Assembly: GCA_041686855.1 (NCBI GenBank)
Contig: JAWLDA010000015.1
Span: forward strand, 1-64,000
Length of the DNA stretch: 64,000 nucleotides
Reading direction: 5' to 3'
DNA from: JAWLDA01 sp041686855
Lineage (GTDB): Bacteria; Bacillota; Limnochordia; DTU080; RSA5
The translations under genes and the position numbers were made by a program. This document shows, piece after piece, positions 43,662-52,899 of the stretch (position 1 is its first letter; every line of letters begins with the position of its first letter). Under the pieces are notes generated by a model that made no database searches, was not told where the DNA came from, and worked only from the letters and a program-made list of their open reading frames with translations.

Positions 43662-44630
43662 ATGGCAATGGCAGAGATTATGGTGGAACGTACAATTGAA
43701 CAGATCGATCAAGCTGGGCGTGAACTCGAGGTCGTTACGGGAACGGAAGTAGAGTTGACGCCGAAAGAGTCCGAGCAAGACATCTTGCAGATCGACGTGT
43801 CGCTGATGGGAGAGAGGCTCGAAGTCGACCTGGTTGTCGATGTTGAGCGCGAGGTCATCGTGGCGAAGCGGATTCAGGCAGAGGCGTCCGTGGCCGCGAG
43901 GAGCCTCCTCACGGCTTGCGAACACGTGGGTCGGCGCGTCGACTGCGGATCGTTGTTCATGTTGCCCGAGTCGCTCCCGGTTGACGCGTCCAGGGATCCG
44001 TGGGAGAGGGTCGGTTTTCGGCAGAATTTCGTCCTCGAGACTGAACCGTTGCCCAGGGAGGATTCAGTTCAGCCGCTCGCTGAAAGTAACGGGCTTTTGC
44101 AGACGGACGCTTTGGACGAGTATCACGCCGACCTTCAGGAAGCCGTGGGCATGGAGTTGGAGTGGGGCGTAGCTCACGCCGATCGGCCGTACATTGTCTC
44201 GTTGGATGTCTCGACGTCACTCGACGACGGAGAGTCGGCGCCGTTTCATTGCTTTGTCCACTTTCATGAATTGAGTGGCGCCTGTTACGTCGAGAAGGTG
44301 GTCGTTCCTGAGGGACGTCGCGGGCAGGGAATCGGTACCAACGTGTTCCGAGCCATTCGCCGACTGGCCCGGCGCAGCGGATGCCGTCACATCTACCTCA
44401 TCGCGAAGGAGGACGCGGAGCGCTTCTGGACCAAGCAGGGGTTTCAACCGATCCAGCGCGTCAACTACCGCAACTTACAGCGGAGGCAGGACGCGTTGCG
44501 CAAAGTTCCAGGTTGGGAGGTCGGCCGGGTGGGCGCCGAGAAACTGCGCGATCCGGTGTGGCAGTACCGCAATCACCCGCAGGACGATCTCGATCTCGCG
44601 GCGGGGATTGACCACCTCAACCTCTTTTAA
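43662..44630 (+). CDS. Two-part protein with a C-terminal GNAT acetyltransferase domain
   Basis: About 322 aa. The C-terminal third is a GNAT domain: CYVEKVVVPEGRRGQGIGTN forms the acetyl-CoA loop, and AKEDAERFWTKQGFQPIQRV the last strands. The N-terminal 130 residues (from MVERTIEQIDQAGRELEVVT) are acidic and strand-rich with no family that I recognise. ATG 43662 or 43668; the site ahead is weak, and GTG codons at 43650-43660 are possible. Substrate unknown. Its end overlaps the convergent FUN14 gene by 14 nt. Confidence 0.72.
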   Translation: MAMAEIMVERTIEQIDQAGRELEVVTGTEVELTPKESEQDILQIDVSLMGERLEVDLVVDVEREVIVAKRIQAEASVAARSLLTACEHVGRRVDCGSLFMLPESLPVDASRDPWERVGFRQNFVLETEPLPREDSVQPLAESNGLLQTDALDEYHADLQEAVGMELEWGVAHADRPYIVSLDVSTSLDDGESAPFHCFVHFHELSGACYVEKVVVPEGRRGQGIGTNVFRAIRRLARRSGCRHIYLIAKEDAERFWTKQGFQPIQRVNYRNLQRRQDALRKVPGWEVGRVGAEKLRDPVWQYRNHPQDDLDLAAGIDHLNLF

Positions 44631-44940
44631 GTCCCCACACCAGTCCGGCGGAGAACCCACCCAGTCCAGGCAGTAGGGCCGCCAACGAGTCGATCCATCC
44701 CTGTACGGCTGTGTCAAAGCCGACTGAGGGCTGGATGGTTTGATTGTAGGCGGCTTCGATCTGGGCCCAGTGGATCGAGATGAAGCCAAGGCTCTGCAAC
44801 CCTACCAAAGCGACAAGGAGGATTCCCAGCGCGACGAACGCGACTTTGAGCGCCTTCTTCGCGGCGTAACCCAAAGCAAAGCCGAGGACTAGTCCCAATC
44901 CCACTTGTTCTCCAATGAGCGGCCAATCGATGCTTCCCAT
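44617..44940 (-). CDS. FUN14-family membrane protein
   Basis: 107 aa with three hydrophobic segments. GLGLVLGFALGYAAKKALKV and FVALGILLVALVGLQSLGFI are the hallmark repeats, followed by a short loop and LPGLGGFSAGLVWGLKRG. FUN14 proteins are best known as mitochondrial mitophagy receptors; bacterial members have no assigned function. ATG 44940 with GGGGAG about 14 nt upstream. TATACT on the minus strand near 44968 gives a plausible promoter. Confidence 0.82.
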   Translation of the reverse strand: MGSIDWPLIGEQVGLGLVLGFALGYAAKKALKVAFVALGILLVALVGLQSLGFISIHWAQIEAAYNQTIQPSVGFDTAVQGWIDSLAALLPGLGGFSAGLVWGLKRG

Positions 44941-45056
44941 AGCGTCACCGTCTTCTCCCCACCTGTAGTATAGCAAATCAAAGCGGCTGCCACATGAGTG
45001 TTCGCATTCGCGCGAACCTCCATTCCTTTCCCCATCTGTGATATTCTTGAAGGAAC

Positions 45057-47756
45057 ATGAAGTGCAGGGTCAGCTGGCCCAAAGCGCGCATTGGAGGCAG
45101 TGGGTTGCCAGTGAAAGCTCCCCAACGAACAATCACGTTTGCAATTCTTTCGATTCTCATCAGCTTGGTGGTGACTGCGCCAGGTGGGGCTCAGGCATTG
45201 ACACGCTCGCTCTTGCCGGAACGACGCGTGGCAGCCGGAGCTTGGGATTATGATACGCTTTTGGGTCCTGACAGGGTAACGGCGCCCCAGGACGCCATCC
45301 ACGTGGTGGTACACGACGCGCACAGTTTACAACAGGCACTCGCAGCGGCCGCTCCGGGACAGGTGATTGAGTTGGCAGACGGCGAGTACGACGTGGGCGA
45401 ACCCTTTCGTATTCACGGCGTCCGAGGCAGAGAAGCGGCGCCACTCATTGTGCGAGCGCAAAATCAAGGCAAGGCAGTGATTGCTGGCGATTCTTGGTTT
45501 ATGGTGCAAGATTCCAGCTACATTGTCATCGAGGGCCTTACCTTTGTGACGGACGACGACACCAGGAGCCACGCCGTACGGTTACAGAGCACGGATCATA
45601 GCCGGGTGACGCGGAACCACTTCGCGCTCACTGAGTCTCCAGCGAACTTTACGAGCCGACACTGGGTGTACATCGCCGGCACCGGCGCTGACTACAACCG
45701 CATCGACCACAACCTTTTTGAACGGAAGCGGCGAATCGGCAACTTCGTCTCGATCAACGGCGATGACGTCCAAGTCGCGCAGCATACGCGCGTCGATCGC
45801 AATCACTTCCGCGATGTGCGTTCGGTGAATCACAACGGCATGGAGGCCATTCGGATCGGATCGAGCGTTGTGACACGCTCGCACGCCTTCACCGTGATTG
45901 AGCACAACTTGTTTGAGCAGTGCAGTGGCGAAGTGGAGATCATTACGGTCAAGAGCGGCGGTAACCACATACGTTACAACACATTCCTCGAGAGCGAAGG
46001 TGCGCTTACGTTTCGCCACGGGAATGATAACCACGCCTATGGCAACTTTTTCATTGGCAACAACAAACCGAACACGGGCGGCATTCGCGTTTACGGGCGG
46101 GGACACTTTATCTACAACAACCACTTCGAGGGGTTGGAGGGGATCGGTGCAACGTCGGCCCTCGTTCTTGGGTCGGCGGACAACGGTTACCAGGAGAAGG
46201 TGCTCGATTACTGGCAAGTCGATCGCGTCTTAGTGGCGTTCAACACGTTCGTGAATAATCGCAGCGCTATCGAGATTGGTTGGGGCTGGGGCCAAGATCG
46301 ACCGTTTACGCCCAAGAATACCTTGATCGCGAACAACCTCATCTTTTCGGAGAGCCCCGGGACGCTGCTTAGCGCGGGGCCTCCCGCTGACATCACGTGG
46401 ACGGGGAACATCGTGTACGCGCGTGGAGGGGCGCAGCTTGGCCATGCACAAGAGATCCAAGGTGCAAGAGTCCTCGACCCGCTCCTGCGTGACCAAGCGT
46501 GGGGAGCGCACGTTCCGGCAGCGGGCGCTCCAGGCATTGATTCGGCCCGCGAGACGGCGCTCTTCGAGGTAGTGCGCGTCGATATCGAAGGCAAGCCCAG
46601 GGACGATCATCCGGATGTAGGCGCCTTTGAGTATCGCGGGTACCCGCTCTTGCGGGGACCGCTTGTCGCAAGCGAGGTGGGTCCAAACGCAGCCGACGCC
46701 CAGCCGTTCTCACTCGATGAACCTGGGGTACACATCACCGAACTCTCACTCTCAGGCGTCAATGACGACGGTCGTGGCTGGCGGGGACCCGCAGGCGTGG
46801 TCCTAAAGTACGTGACCACGGGGGGAGTCCCCCCTGACGCGACCCTTAGGCTGTTGATCGACGACGTCAAGGTGTACCAAGGTGACGCGGACCTGAGCGT
46901 ACCCGTCGTGATCAATCAAGGGGAGCTGGAGGACGGGAGACATACCCTAAGCGCGGCAGTAGAGACCGCTGGAACTCGCGACGAGCGTACGTTGCAATTT
47001 AGCGTGGCCAACGTCGGCTTTAAAAGCCCCGCGCCTGAAAGATACGTCCAGGGAGATCTGAGAATTGAGCCGTTCGTCGGCTACCCGTCTGAGACGCTCC
47101 ACTCCCTAAGGATTACACTCGACGACCGTACGCTCTACCAAGGCGCGACCGCGTCCGGGGAGTTGGTCGTGGACACTTTGCAGCTCAATGATGGTCCGCA
47201 TCGCCTGGCGGCATTCGCCCGCAGCCTCGAGGGTGTGACCGCGCGACATGAGATCGTCGTGAATGTGGACAATTACTGGGAGAAGAGTGATTCGTTACAG
47301 CCGCCGGTGGATTGGGGTCTCCTCGGCGTGATGGAGCGCTTGCTCACCAGTTCTAAATCGGACGGGTGGCGTCACGAGACGAGCTCACCTGAACTCTTTT
47401 TCGATGATGGCGATCGCATGACGCCGGGGGGGACTGGGCCTCAATACCTCGTGTGGGAGGCGCCCAACCTTACTAACGCGGTCATCACCCTTTACGCCCG
47501 CAGTGGCAACATTACCGAACGTGTCCAACTGGACGTGCTCCGTAACGGCTCTGATTGGGAAGGCCTCGAGTTTGAGGTGCGTGAGAGTGTAAAGGCAAAT
47601 GGGGCTGCGGAGCAAGATTGGCAAAGGCTCACCTTAGTGGCTGACGTCATTGAGAGCGCGGGAGCGAGCCACTTCCGCTTTACGATTCGAACGGATGATC
47701 TGGCGGCTGACGAGATGCCGCGCGTGGGGCACGTAGAGTTACGAGGGTTACATTGA
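45057..47756 (+). CDS. Secreted polysaccharide lyase, PL6-type beta-helix (alginate or chondroitin lyase)
   Basis: 899 aa. Signal peptide (TITFAILSILISLVVTAPGG, cleavage near AQA), then a right-handed beta helix to about residue 530 with NHNGMEAIRIGSS and the catalytic stretch. Glu292, Glu294, Lys299, Arg320 and His321 keep exactly the spacing of the calcium and catalytic residues of chondroitinase B (E243, E245, K250, R271, H272). PL6 enzymes cleave alginate or chondroitin/dermatan by calcium-assisted beta-elimination. Residues 530-899 hold two Ig-like repeats (DATLRLLIDDVKVYQGDADL, SLRITLDDRTLYQGA) and a terminal beta-sandwich. ATG 45057 behind GAAGGA. The product presumably feeds sugar uptake. 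Confidence 0.9.
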   Translation: MKCRVSWPKARIGGSGLPVKAPQRTITFAILSILISLVVTAPGGAQALTRSLLPERRVAAGAWDYDTLLGPDRVTAPQDAIHVVVHDAHSLQQALAAAAPGQVIELADGEYDVGEPFRIHGVRGREAAPLIVRAQNQGKAVIAGDSWFMVQDSSYIVIEGLTFVTDDDTRSHAVRLQSTDHSRVTRNHFALTESPANFTSRHWVYIAGTGADYNRIDHNLFERKRRIGNFVSINGDDVQVAQHTRVDRNHFRDVRSVNHNGMEAIRIGSSVVTRSHAFTVIEHNLFEQCSGEVEIITVKSGGNHIRYNTFLESEGALTFRHGNDNHAYGNFFIGNNKPNTGGIRVYGRGHFIYNNHFEGLEGIGATSALVLGSADNGYQEKVLDYWQVDRVLVAFNTFVNNRSAIEIGWGWGQDRPFTPKNTLIANNLIFSESPGTLLSAGPPADITWTGNIVYARGGAQLGHAQEIQGARVLDPLLRDQAWGAHVPAAGAPGIDSARETALFEVVRVDIEGKPRDDHPDVGAFEYRGYPLLRGPLVASEVGPNAADAQPFSLDEPGVHITELSLSGVNDDGRGWRGPAGVVLKYVTTGGVPPDATLRLLIDDVKVYQGDADLSVPVVINQGELEDGRHTLSAAVETAGTRDERTLQFSVANVGFKSPAPERYVQGDLRIEPFVGYPSETLHSLRITLDDRTLYQGATASGELVVDTLQLNDGPHRLAAFARSLEGVTARHEIVVNVDNYWEKSDSLQPPVDWGLLGVMERLLTSSKSDGWRHETSSPELFFDDGDRMTPGGTGPQYLVWEAPNLTNAVITLYARSGNITERVQLDVLRNGSDWEGLEFEVRESVKANGAAEQDWQRLTLVADVIESAGASHFRFTIRTDDLAADEMPRVGHVELRGLH

Positions 47757-47781
47757 CGATGTTGAAGTGATGTGGTACAAT
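47753..47781 (+). promoter_or_regulatory. Promoter of tRNA-Ser(GCU)
   Basis: TTGACG and TACAAT separated by exactly 17 nt. The -35 box overlaps the stop codon of the lyase gene. The tRNA begins 33 nt after the -10 box. Confidence 0.8.
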
Positions 47782-47813
47782 GAGTCGTACTTCGCATTTG
47801 GCCGAAAGTTTGC

Positions 47814-47905
47814 GGAAGGGTGCGAGAGAGGCCGAATCGGGCGGTTTGCTAAACCGTAGTAGGAGTCAAATCCTACCGAGGGTTCGAATCCCTCCCCTTC
47901 CGCCA
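47814..47905 (+). tRNA. tRNA-Ser (anticodon GCU)
   Basis: Acceptor GGAAGGG/CCCTTCC, anticodon loop with GCT (GGTTTGCTAAACC), long variable arm TAGGAGTCAAATCCTA of class II type, GGTTCGAATCC T-loop, discriminator G and encoded CCA at 47903-47905. Confidence 0.97.
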
Positions 47906-47910
47906 CATAA

Positions 47911-47955
47911 GAGGGCGTGCATCAACCGACCAGGTTGGGCACGCCCTCGTTTTTT
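47911..47955 (+). terminator. Rho-independent terminator after tRNA-Ser(GCU)
   Basis: GAGGGCGTGC (47911-47920) pairs perfectly with GCACGCCCTC (47939-47948), followed by GTTTTTT. Confidence 0.93.
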
Positions 47956-47980
47956 GCATACCAGAGAGTGCTCTGGGAGA

Positions 47981-48280
47981 CTATCGCACGGGAGCTTGGT
48001 CCAGCAACTCTTGTAAAAACCGGTGCTGCTCGTGCAGCCGTTGGCGGTACAGGTGGACTCGGTGCTGCCGGTTGATCGGTGTTTGCCGAGGACCCTTTGT
48101 GTCGAAATCTTCCACGAATTCATCACCGAAGGCGCTGCGAAGCTCCTCTAACGTGGACTGCCTCCAGTCTCTATAGGCCTGATTGAATCCCTGACGCATT
48201 GCGAGCAGCTCATCGATACCTTTTAACGTACTCTCGACTGAGGCCCGCTGCTCTGGGGTGAGGTCAGTTGGTTGACTCAT
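47981..48280 (-). CDS. Hypothetical protein, helical
   Basis: 99 aa, charged and probably all-helical, with no membrane segment or cysteine. It begins MSQPTDLTPEQRASVESTLK and contains GIDELLAMRQGFNQAYRDWR. GGAGG at spacing 8 precedes ATG 48280. I do not recognise the family. Codon positions and the good site support a real gene. It sits alone between the tRNA terminator and the ClC gene, transcribed away from the latter. Confidence 0.6.
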   Translation of the reverse strand: MSQPTDLTPEQRASVESTLKGIDELLAMRQGFNQAYRDWRQSTLEELRSAFGDEFVEDFDTKGPRQTPINRQHRVHLYRQRLHEQHRFLQELLDQAPVR

Positions 48281-48432
48281 GTGAAGCGCCTCCATCAGTC
48301 ACAGTTATCTCAACTAGTTTACCACGTTTCGGTTCGACGCGCGCCATTTGACAGCCTTCACCGGCGCTGCTTACAATGACACTTAACAGGGATTTTCCGG
48401 ATTAGCACTCAATTCTAGAGGGACGACTCACG

Positions 48433-50184
48433 TTGAGAGCATCCAAAGATGCCAGCTTGCTTCTCCTGGCGGCATTGGTCGGCCTTGGCGCCGGCCTCAT
48501 CTCCGTCCTCTTCTACCACACAATCAACCTTGCGGAGCTTTGGCTCTCACACCAAGGGCGGCTGATCGCCGCGGCTTGGGGACCGGAGCCCAGCGGATGG
48601 TGGATTCCGGTCGTTGGCGCGGTTGGGGGCGTCATCATCGGGCTCATCGCTCACGTTTTCGCGCCGGAGATACGGGGGGGTGGCGTTCCAAACGTGATGG
48701 AGGCCGTCGCCCGCCGTGGTGGGCGCCTGCGGGCCCGAGTGGTGCCCATTAAAGCGATTGCGACATCGATTGCTATCGGCACCGGCGGGTCGGCCGGACG
48801 TGAGGGCCCCATCGTGCAGATTGGAGGCGCCTTTGGGTCCTTAATCGGCCAGTTGTTTGGACTCTCCGAGGCGCACATTCGTACGCTGGTCTCCTGCGGT
48901 GTCGCCGCCGGGATCTCGGCCACCTTTAACGCGCCTCTTGGTGGCTCTCTCTTCGCCCTCGAAGTGATCCTCGGAGAGTTTACAACCTCCATGTTCAGCC
49001 GCGTGGTGATTGCGGCGGCGGTGGCGGACGTAACGGCCTGGAGCCTTTTGGGAAATCATCCCGGGTTCACGGTGCCGGCGTACGAGCTCGTCTCACTCTA
49101 TGAGATTCCCCTCTACGCTGGGCTGGGATTGCTATGCGCCGGTGTCGCTTGGCTGTACACTCAGTCGCTTTTTCGCATCGACCTCCTCTTTGAGCGGCTC
49201 AGAGCCGTACCGACCTGGGCGAAACCTGCGCTGGGAGGACTCCTCTTTGGATTGGTAGGATGGGCGCTGCCCCAGACATTGGGGACAGGTTATGCAGTGA
49301 TGAACGCCGCTTTGCACGGGCAGCTCCTCGTTGGACTCCTCCTGGCATTGATGTTCGCCAAGATTCTTGCTACAGCCCTTACGGTCGGCTCGGGGAGTTC
49401 AGCCGGGGTGTTTACGCCGGGGCTCTTCGTTGGCGCGATGGCCGGTGGGGCCTATGGCGGCCTTGTTCATCAGCTTTGGCCCAGCGCGACGTCGAATGGC
49501 GGGGCGTACGCGCTCGTTGGGATGGGTGCACTCTTTGCGGGTGCGTCACAGGCCCCCATGGCTGCGATTCTCCTCTTATTTGAACTGACGCGGGATTATC
49601 GGATCATTGTTCCACTCATGTTGGCCTGCGTCATCAGCAGCCTCGTGTTTAACTCCATTAGCCGGGAGACGATCTACACCATTAAACTGGCGGCGCGTGG
49701 CGTGCGCCTGCGGGCCGGTCGAGATATGGGAGTCCTGCGCGAAGTCTCGGTCGGTGAAGCGATGACACCTCGTGTCGATTCTGTGCGTTCCACGGCGACG
49801 GTGGGTGATCTTGTCACACTTATGCAGGTCACCCGCCACTCATCGTTCCCGGTCTTGAATGAGTCGGGAAACATTGTCGGTTTGGTAAGCCTCGACGATA
49901 TTCGTAATAGCGATCCCGAGGGAAGGTTGAATCGAACCGTCCTGGAAATAATGAGTCAGGAGATTGCTCCGGTGTACCCCGACGAATCCCTTGCGACCAT
50001 CGTCGAGCGCTGCTACCGCAACGAAGATGCGGCCCTCTTGCCCGTCGTGAGGCGAGATCGCCCCGATCATTTGTTGGGTGTCCTCACCCGTAGCGACGTC
50101 TTGCGGGCGTACAACCGCGCTCTAGTACAAGAAGATGTCAACAACGAGACGTTAAGTGAGATAAGGGAGGCTTCCGGATCGTGA
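48433..50184 (+). CDS. ClC-family chloride channel or antiporter with CBS pair
   Basis: 583 aa. The membrane domain (1-430) has the ion-path motifs GGGVPNVMEAV, GSAGREGPIVQIGGAFGS (gating glutamate in GREGP) and SSAGVFTPGLFVGAMAGGAY. Two CBS domains follow (GEAMTPRVDSVRSTATVGDL and VLEIMSQEIAPVYPDESLAT), which usually bind adenine nucleotides and regulate transport. It moves chloride, fluoride or another anion across the cytoplasmic membrane. TTG 48433 behind GAGGGA at spacing 9. The stop overlaps the next gene by 4 nt. Confidence 0.93.
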   Translation: MRASKDASLLLLAALVGLGAGLISVLFYHTINLAELWLSHQGRLIAAAWGPEPSGWWIPVVGAVGGVIIGLIAHVFAPEIRGGGVPNVMEAVARRGGRLRARVVPIKAIATSIAIGTGGSAGREGPIVQIGGAFGSLIGQLFGLSEAHIRTLVSCGVAAGISATFNAPLGGSLFALEVILGEFTTSMFSRVVIAAAVADVTAWSLLGNHPGFTVPAYELVSLYEIPLYAGLGLLCAGVAWLYTQSLFRIDLLFERLRAVPTWAKPALGGLLFGLVGWALPQTLGTGYAVMNAALHGQLLVGLLLALMFAKILATALTVGSGSSAGVFTPGLFVGAMAGGAYGGLVHQLWPSATSNGGAYALVGMGALFAGASQAPMAAILLLFELTRDYRIIVPLMLACVISSLVFNSISRETIYTIKLAARGVRLRAGRDMGVLREVSVGEAMTPRVDSVRSTATVGDLVTLMQVTRHSSFPVLNESGNIVGLVSLDDIRNSDPEGRLNRTVLEIMSQEIAPVYPDESLATIVERCYRNEDAALLPVVRRDRPDHLLGVLTRSDVLRAYNRALVQEDVNNETLSEIREASGS

Positions 50185-50720
50185 GTCAGGCCACACGATT
50201 AACCGGCACCTTTGTAGACCTACGCCCGTTGGCGGAGGAGGATCTAGACGAGCGGCTGGCTATGGTGAACAATCGCGATGTGCAGTTGATGTATATCGGG
50301 GCGCCAGCCGATCAAAACACCAAATTCGACCTGGAGAATTGGTTTCACGCGCTCAAAGAGGATACGTTCAGTGAGCAGTGGGCGATTGAGACCAAAGATG
50401 GGAAGTATATCGGGGACATCGACCTCCACTCCATCAACGTGCTCCACGGCGAAGCGTGGATCAACCCGATGGTCGGCGATTTAACCTTTACAGAGACCCC
50501 TGCTTATCGGAGGGAGGCGATCGGGTTGATCGCTCTGCACGCGTTTGAGGAACACGGCATTGAGCGATTGCAGATCGATATCCCCAGCACCGACAAACAG
50601 GGGTTGGAGATTCTGGGAGAACTCGGCTTCGATGTGGTCGAAGAGACCGAGTTCGACTTTATTCACGACGTCAAGACGGTGACGCTGAAGGTGACGCCTC
50701 AGACGCTCAAACGCTCTTAA
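50181..50720 (+). CDS. GNAT acetyltransferase, RimJ/RimL-like
   Basis: 179 aa. It opens with the RimL-like FVDLRPLAEEDLDERLAMVN and has WINPMVGDLTFTETPAYRRE, AIGLIALHAFEEHGIERLQI and ETEFDFIHDVKTVTLKV in GNAT order. Such enzymes acetylate N-termini or small molecules; the substrate is unknown. GTG 50181 overlaps the ClC stop by 4 nt (GTGA), so the two are translated together. Its end overlaps the convergent OsmC gene by 4 nt. Confidence 0.85.
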   Translation: MSQATRLTGTFVDLRPLAEEDLDERLAMVNNRDVQLMYIGAPADQNTKFDLENWFHALKEDTFSEQWAIETKDGKYIGDIDLHSINVLHGEAWINPMVGDLTFTETPAYRREAIGLIALHAFEEHGIERLQIDIPSTDKQGLEILGELGFDVVEETEFDFIHDVKTVTLKVTPQTLKRS

Positions 50721-51244
50721 CCGGCGGCCGTCTGATCTTTCGGGACTCGGACGGCCTGCGTCGTGATGGCCGGCGCGTTGCGGAGGGTTTGTAGGACGAC
50801 GCAGTACCGCTCGACCTTGCGGTGGAAGGAGGCCAACTCTTCGTCGGTGAGGTCGCCTTCGACTTCCAGGTTGAGTCGGATGTCCGAGAAGCCGACGGGG
50901 ACCTCCCGACTCACGCCCAGTGTTCCTCTGAGATCGAGATCGCCTTCCACCGTCACTTCGACCTTGGCGAGCTCCAAGCCCATCGCCTCTGCGACCAGTT
51001 GGGCGGTGATCTGTGAGCACGCAGCCAGTGCTCCCAAGAGTAAGTCGCCGGAACAGGCGCCCGACCCGGGTCCCCCAACGCCGCTGTGAGCTTGCGCTGC
51101 CATGATGGCGCGCCCGATGTCGACGTTGCACGCTATGGGTCCGTCGTTCACCTCCGACCCCTTGGCCCGCAGCGTAATCTTGGCTGCGTTTGGCTCCTGT
51201 TCGTACCTCTCCTTGATTGGCTTTTGAATGGCGCGCAGATCCAT
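50717..51244 (-). CDS. OsmC/Ohr-family peroxiredoxin-like protein
   Basis: 175 aa. The two active-site cysteines lie in SGACSGDLLLGALAACSQIT and VERYCVVLQTLRNAP, in the OsmC pattern (a peroxidatic cysteine at the helix start and a resolving cysteine later). OsmC proteins reduce organic hydroperoxides, usually with dihydrolipoyl proteins. AAGGAGGAG precedes ATG 51244. Single gene, convergent with the acetyltransferase. Confidence 0.88.
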   Translation of the reverse strand: MDLRAIQKPIKERYEQEPNAAKITLRAKGSEVNDGPIACNVDIGRAIMAAQAHSGVGGPGSGACSGDLLLGALAACSQITAQLVAEAMGLELAKVEVTVEGDLDLRGTLGVSREVPVGFSDIRLNLEVEGDLTDEELASFHRKVERYCVVLQTLRNAPAITTQAVRVPKDQTAAG

Positions 51245-51280
51245 AGTTCTCCTCCTTGGTTCTCATACGTTTAAGGTTAA

Positions 51281-52033
51281 TTATTGATTTGCCGCGCTGG
51301 CCCCAATGGGCGAGGCCGGTGCGAAGTCAAGCTCTTCAAACACACGACGGGCCAGCGCTAGAGACTCATCGCTCTTGCGAGTGCGAGGACGGGGCAGCCC
51401 CACCTCGATGTCCGCTTTGATGTGCCCAGGTCGATCTGAGAGGACGACCACACGGTCGCTCAGATAGAGCGCTTCGTCGATGTCGTGCGTCACGAGGAGC
51501 ATCGTTGTTTGGTACTCCTGCCAGATTTCTAAGACAAGGTCTTGTAGGTGCATCCGCGTGAAGGCATCGAGAGCGCTGAACGGTTCGTCCATCAGCAAGA
51601 GCCGGGGGCGACGGATGAGCGCACGTGCGATGGCGCAGCGCTGAGCCATTCCGCCCGACAGCTCCTTCGGTAAAGCGTTGATAAATGCGGCGAGGCCTAC
51701 GTGTTCCGCTAACTCTTCGATTTGGCGGTCGTTCGTATCTTTGAGACCAAACGCGATGTTACGGCGAACACTCAGCCAGGGGAAGAGGCGTGGCTCTTGG
51801 AAGACGACGCCGACGTCGGACGACGGTGAACGAACCGGGTGGCCCCCGACCAACACGTCGCCTTCGTACTCCGTATCCAGTCCCGCGACGATCCGTAGGA
51901 GTGAACTCTTCCCGCATCCGCTGGGGCCGATGAGGGAGACGATCTCCCCCTCGTTTAGATGGAGATCGATATGCGTCAGCGCCGCAACGCTGCCAAAAGA
52001 TTTCCTCACACCCGAGATCTGTAAAACGCTCAA
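51281..52033 (-). CDS. ABC transporter ATP-binding protein, sulfonate/nitrate/taurine type
   Basis: 250 aa. Walker A GPSGCGKSSLLRIVAG, signature LSGGMAQRCAIARALIRRPR, Walker B LLLMDEPFSALDAFTRMHLQ, and VTHDIDEALYLSDRVVVLSD, matching the SsuB/TauB group. It powers uptake by the permease encoded 58 nt upstream. TTG 52033 with GAGGAGG at spacing 11. Last gene of the riboswitch-controlled operon. With SAM control the substrate is most likely a sulfur source or methionine precursor. Confidence 0.92.
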   Translation of the reverse strand: MSVLQISGVRKSFGSVAALTHIDLHLNEGEIVSLIGPSGCGKSSLLRIVAGLDTEYEGDVLVGGHPVRSPSSDVGVVFQEPRLFPWLSVRRNIAFGLKDTNDRQIEELAEHVGLAAFINALPKELSGGMAQRCAIARALIRRPRLLLMDEPFSALDAFTRMHLQDLVLEIWQEYQTTMLLVTHDIDEALYLSDRVVVLSDRPGHIKADIEVGLPRPRTRKSDESLALARRVFEELDFAPASPIGASAANQ

Positions 52034-52091
52034 CGCCTTGGTGACCTCCTCGTCGTGCTGTGGTCCCTATTCGTAGACATCAGCGGTTAAA

Positions 52092-52895
52092 CTAGCCATC
52101 GTACGTATCTCGCCAGACTAAGAGCCGCGCCTCAATCCCACGGACGAGGGAGTCGGTCACTTTACCCAGCACGGCTAGGAGCACGAGACTGCTCATCAAT
52201 AGATCCGGGCGGGCTACCTCGCGTCCCGTCGTCAACAGGAAACCGAGCCCTTCACTCGCTGCCATCAATTCAGCGATCACCATAAAGAGCCACGCCTGCG
52301 TCAGCCCGACACGAAAGCCGGTGAAGAATGCAGGGGTCGTCGCAGGCAGAACGATGCGGCGAAAGAGCTGGAGGCGGCTTAGGTTGTAGGTCTGTCCGAC
52401 TTCGATCAGCTTGCGATCGATGCCGCGGATTCCTGAGACCAAATTGACGTAGACCGGAAAGAAAGCGCCGATCGCGATCAATGTCAGCTTTGGGGCTTCA
52501 TGGATGCCGAACCACAGGATCAAGAGCGGTACCCACGCAAGGGTGGGTACACTCTTGATAGCCTGCAGGGTCGTGTCGACGACCCGCTCGAATCCGCGTG
52601 AGAGACCTACCAACGTGCCGACGACGAGCGCCAGCCCACCGCCGATGGCAAATCCGGTAAACACCCTGCGCAAACTCGCCCAGCTATGATAGTACAAGTC
52701 ACCCGACGTGTGCAGGTCGACCAATGTCCAAAAGACGTAACTGGGCGCCGGCAGTTGCCATGGTGGGAAGAGGCCGAGACGACAGACGCTCTCCCAGAGT
52801 GCGATGATGAGGACCGGCAGGACGAGGCCGACAGGGAAGGCGAGTTGTCGCGCCTTCCGTGCTCTGCCCAGTTTCTCGGTACGCACAAGGCTCAT
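52092..52895 (-). CDS. ABC transporter permease, sulfonate/nitrate/taurine type
   Basis: 267 aa with six membrane segments. The cytoplasmic coupling loop reads VGQTYNLSRLQLFRRIVLPA (EAA-like), and LGFLLTTGREVARPDLLMSS closes the family pattern of SsuC/TauC. It forms the channel as a homodimer with the ATPase downstream. ATG 52895 lies behind GGAG (GGAGAGTAGGCCC) and 4 nt after the binding-protein stop, so it is tightly coupled. Confidence 0.92.
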   Translation of the reverse strand: MSLVRTEKLGRARKARQLAFPVGLVLPVLIIALWESVCRLGLFPPWQLPAPSYVFWTLVDLHTSGDLYYHSWASLRRVFTGFAIGGGLALVVGTLVGLSRGFERVVDTTLQAIKSVPTLAWVPLLILWFGIHEAPKLTLIAIGAFFPVYVNLVSGIRGIDRKLIEVGQTYNLSRLQLFRRIVLPATTPAFFTGFRVGLTQAWLFMVIAELMAASEGLGFLLTTGREVARPDLLMSSLVLLAVLGKVTDSLVRGIEARLLVWRDTYDG

Positions 52896-52899
52896 GGGC

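Noticed and set aside
45582..46217. Minus-strand 211-codon frame over the lyase
   Set aside because: Antisense shadow; the plus frame has the PL6 catalytic residues.
47780..48016. Small protein across 47.8-48.0 kb
   Set aside because: It is the translation of tRNA-Ser(GCU) and its terminator.
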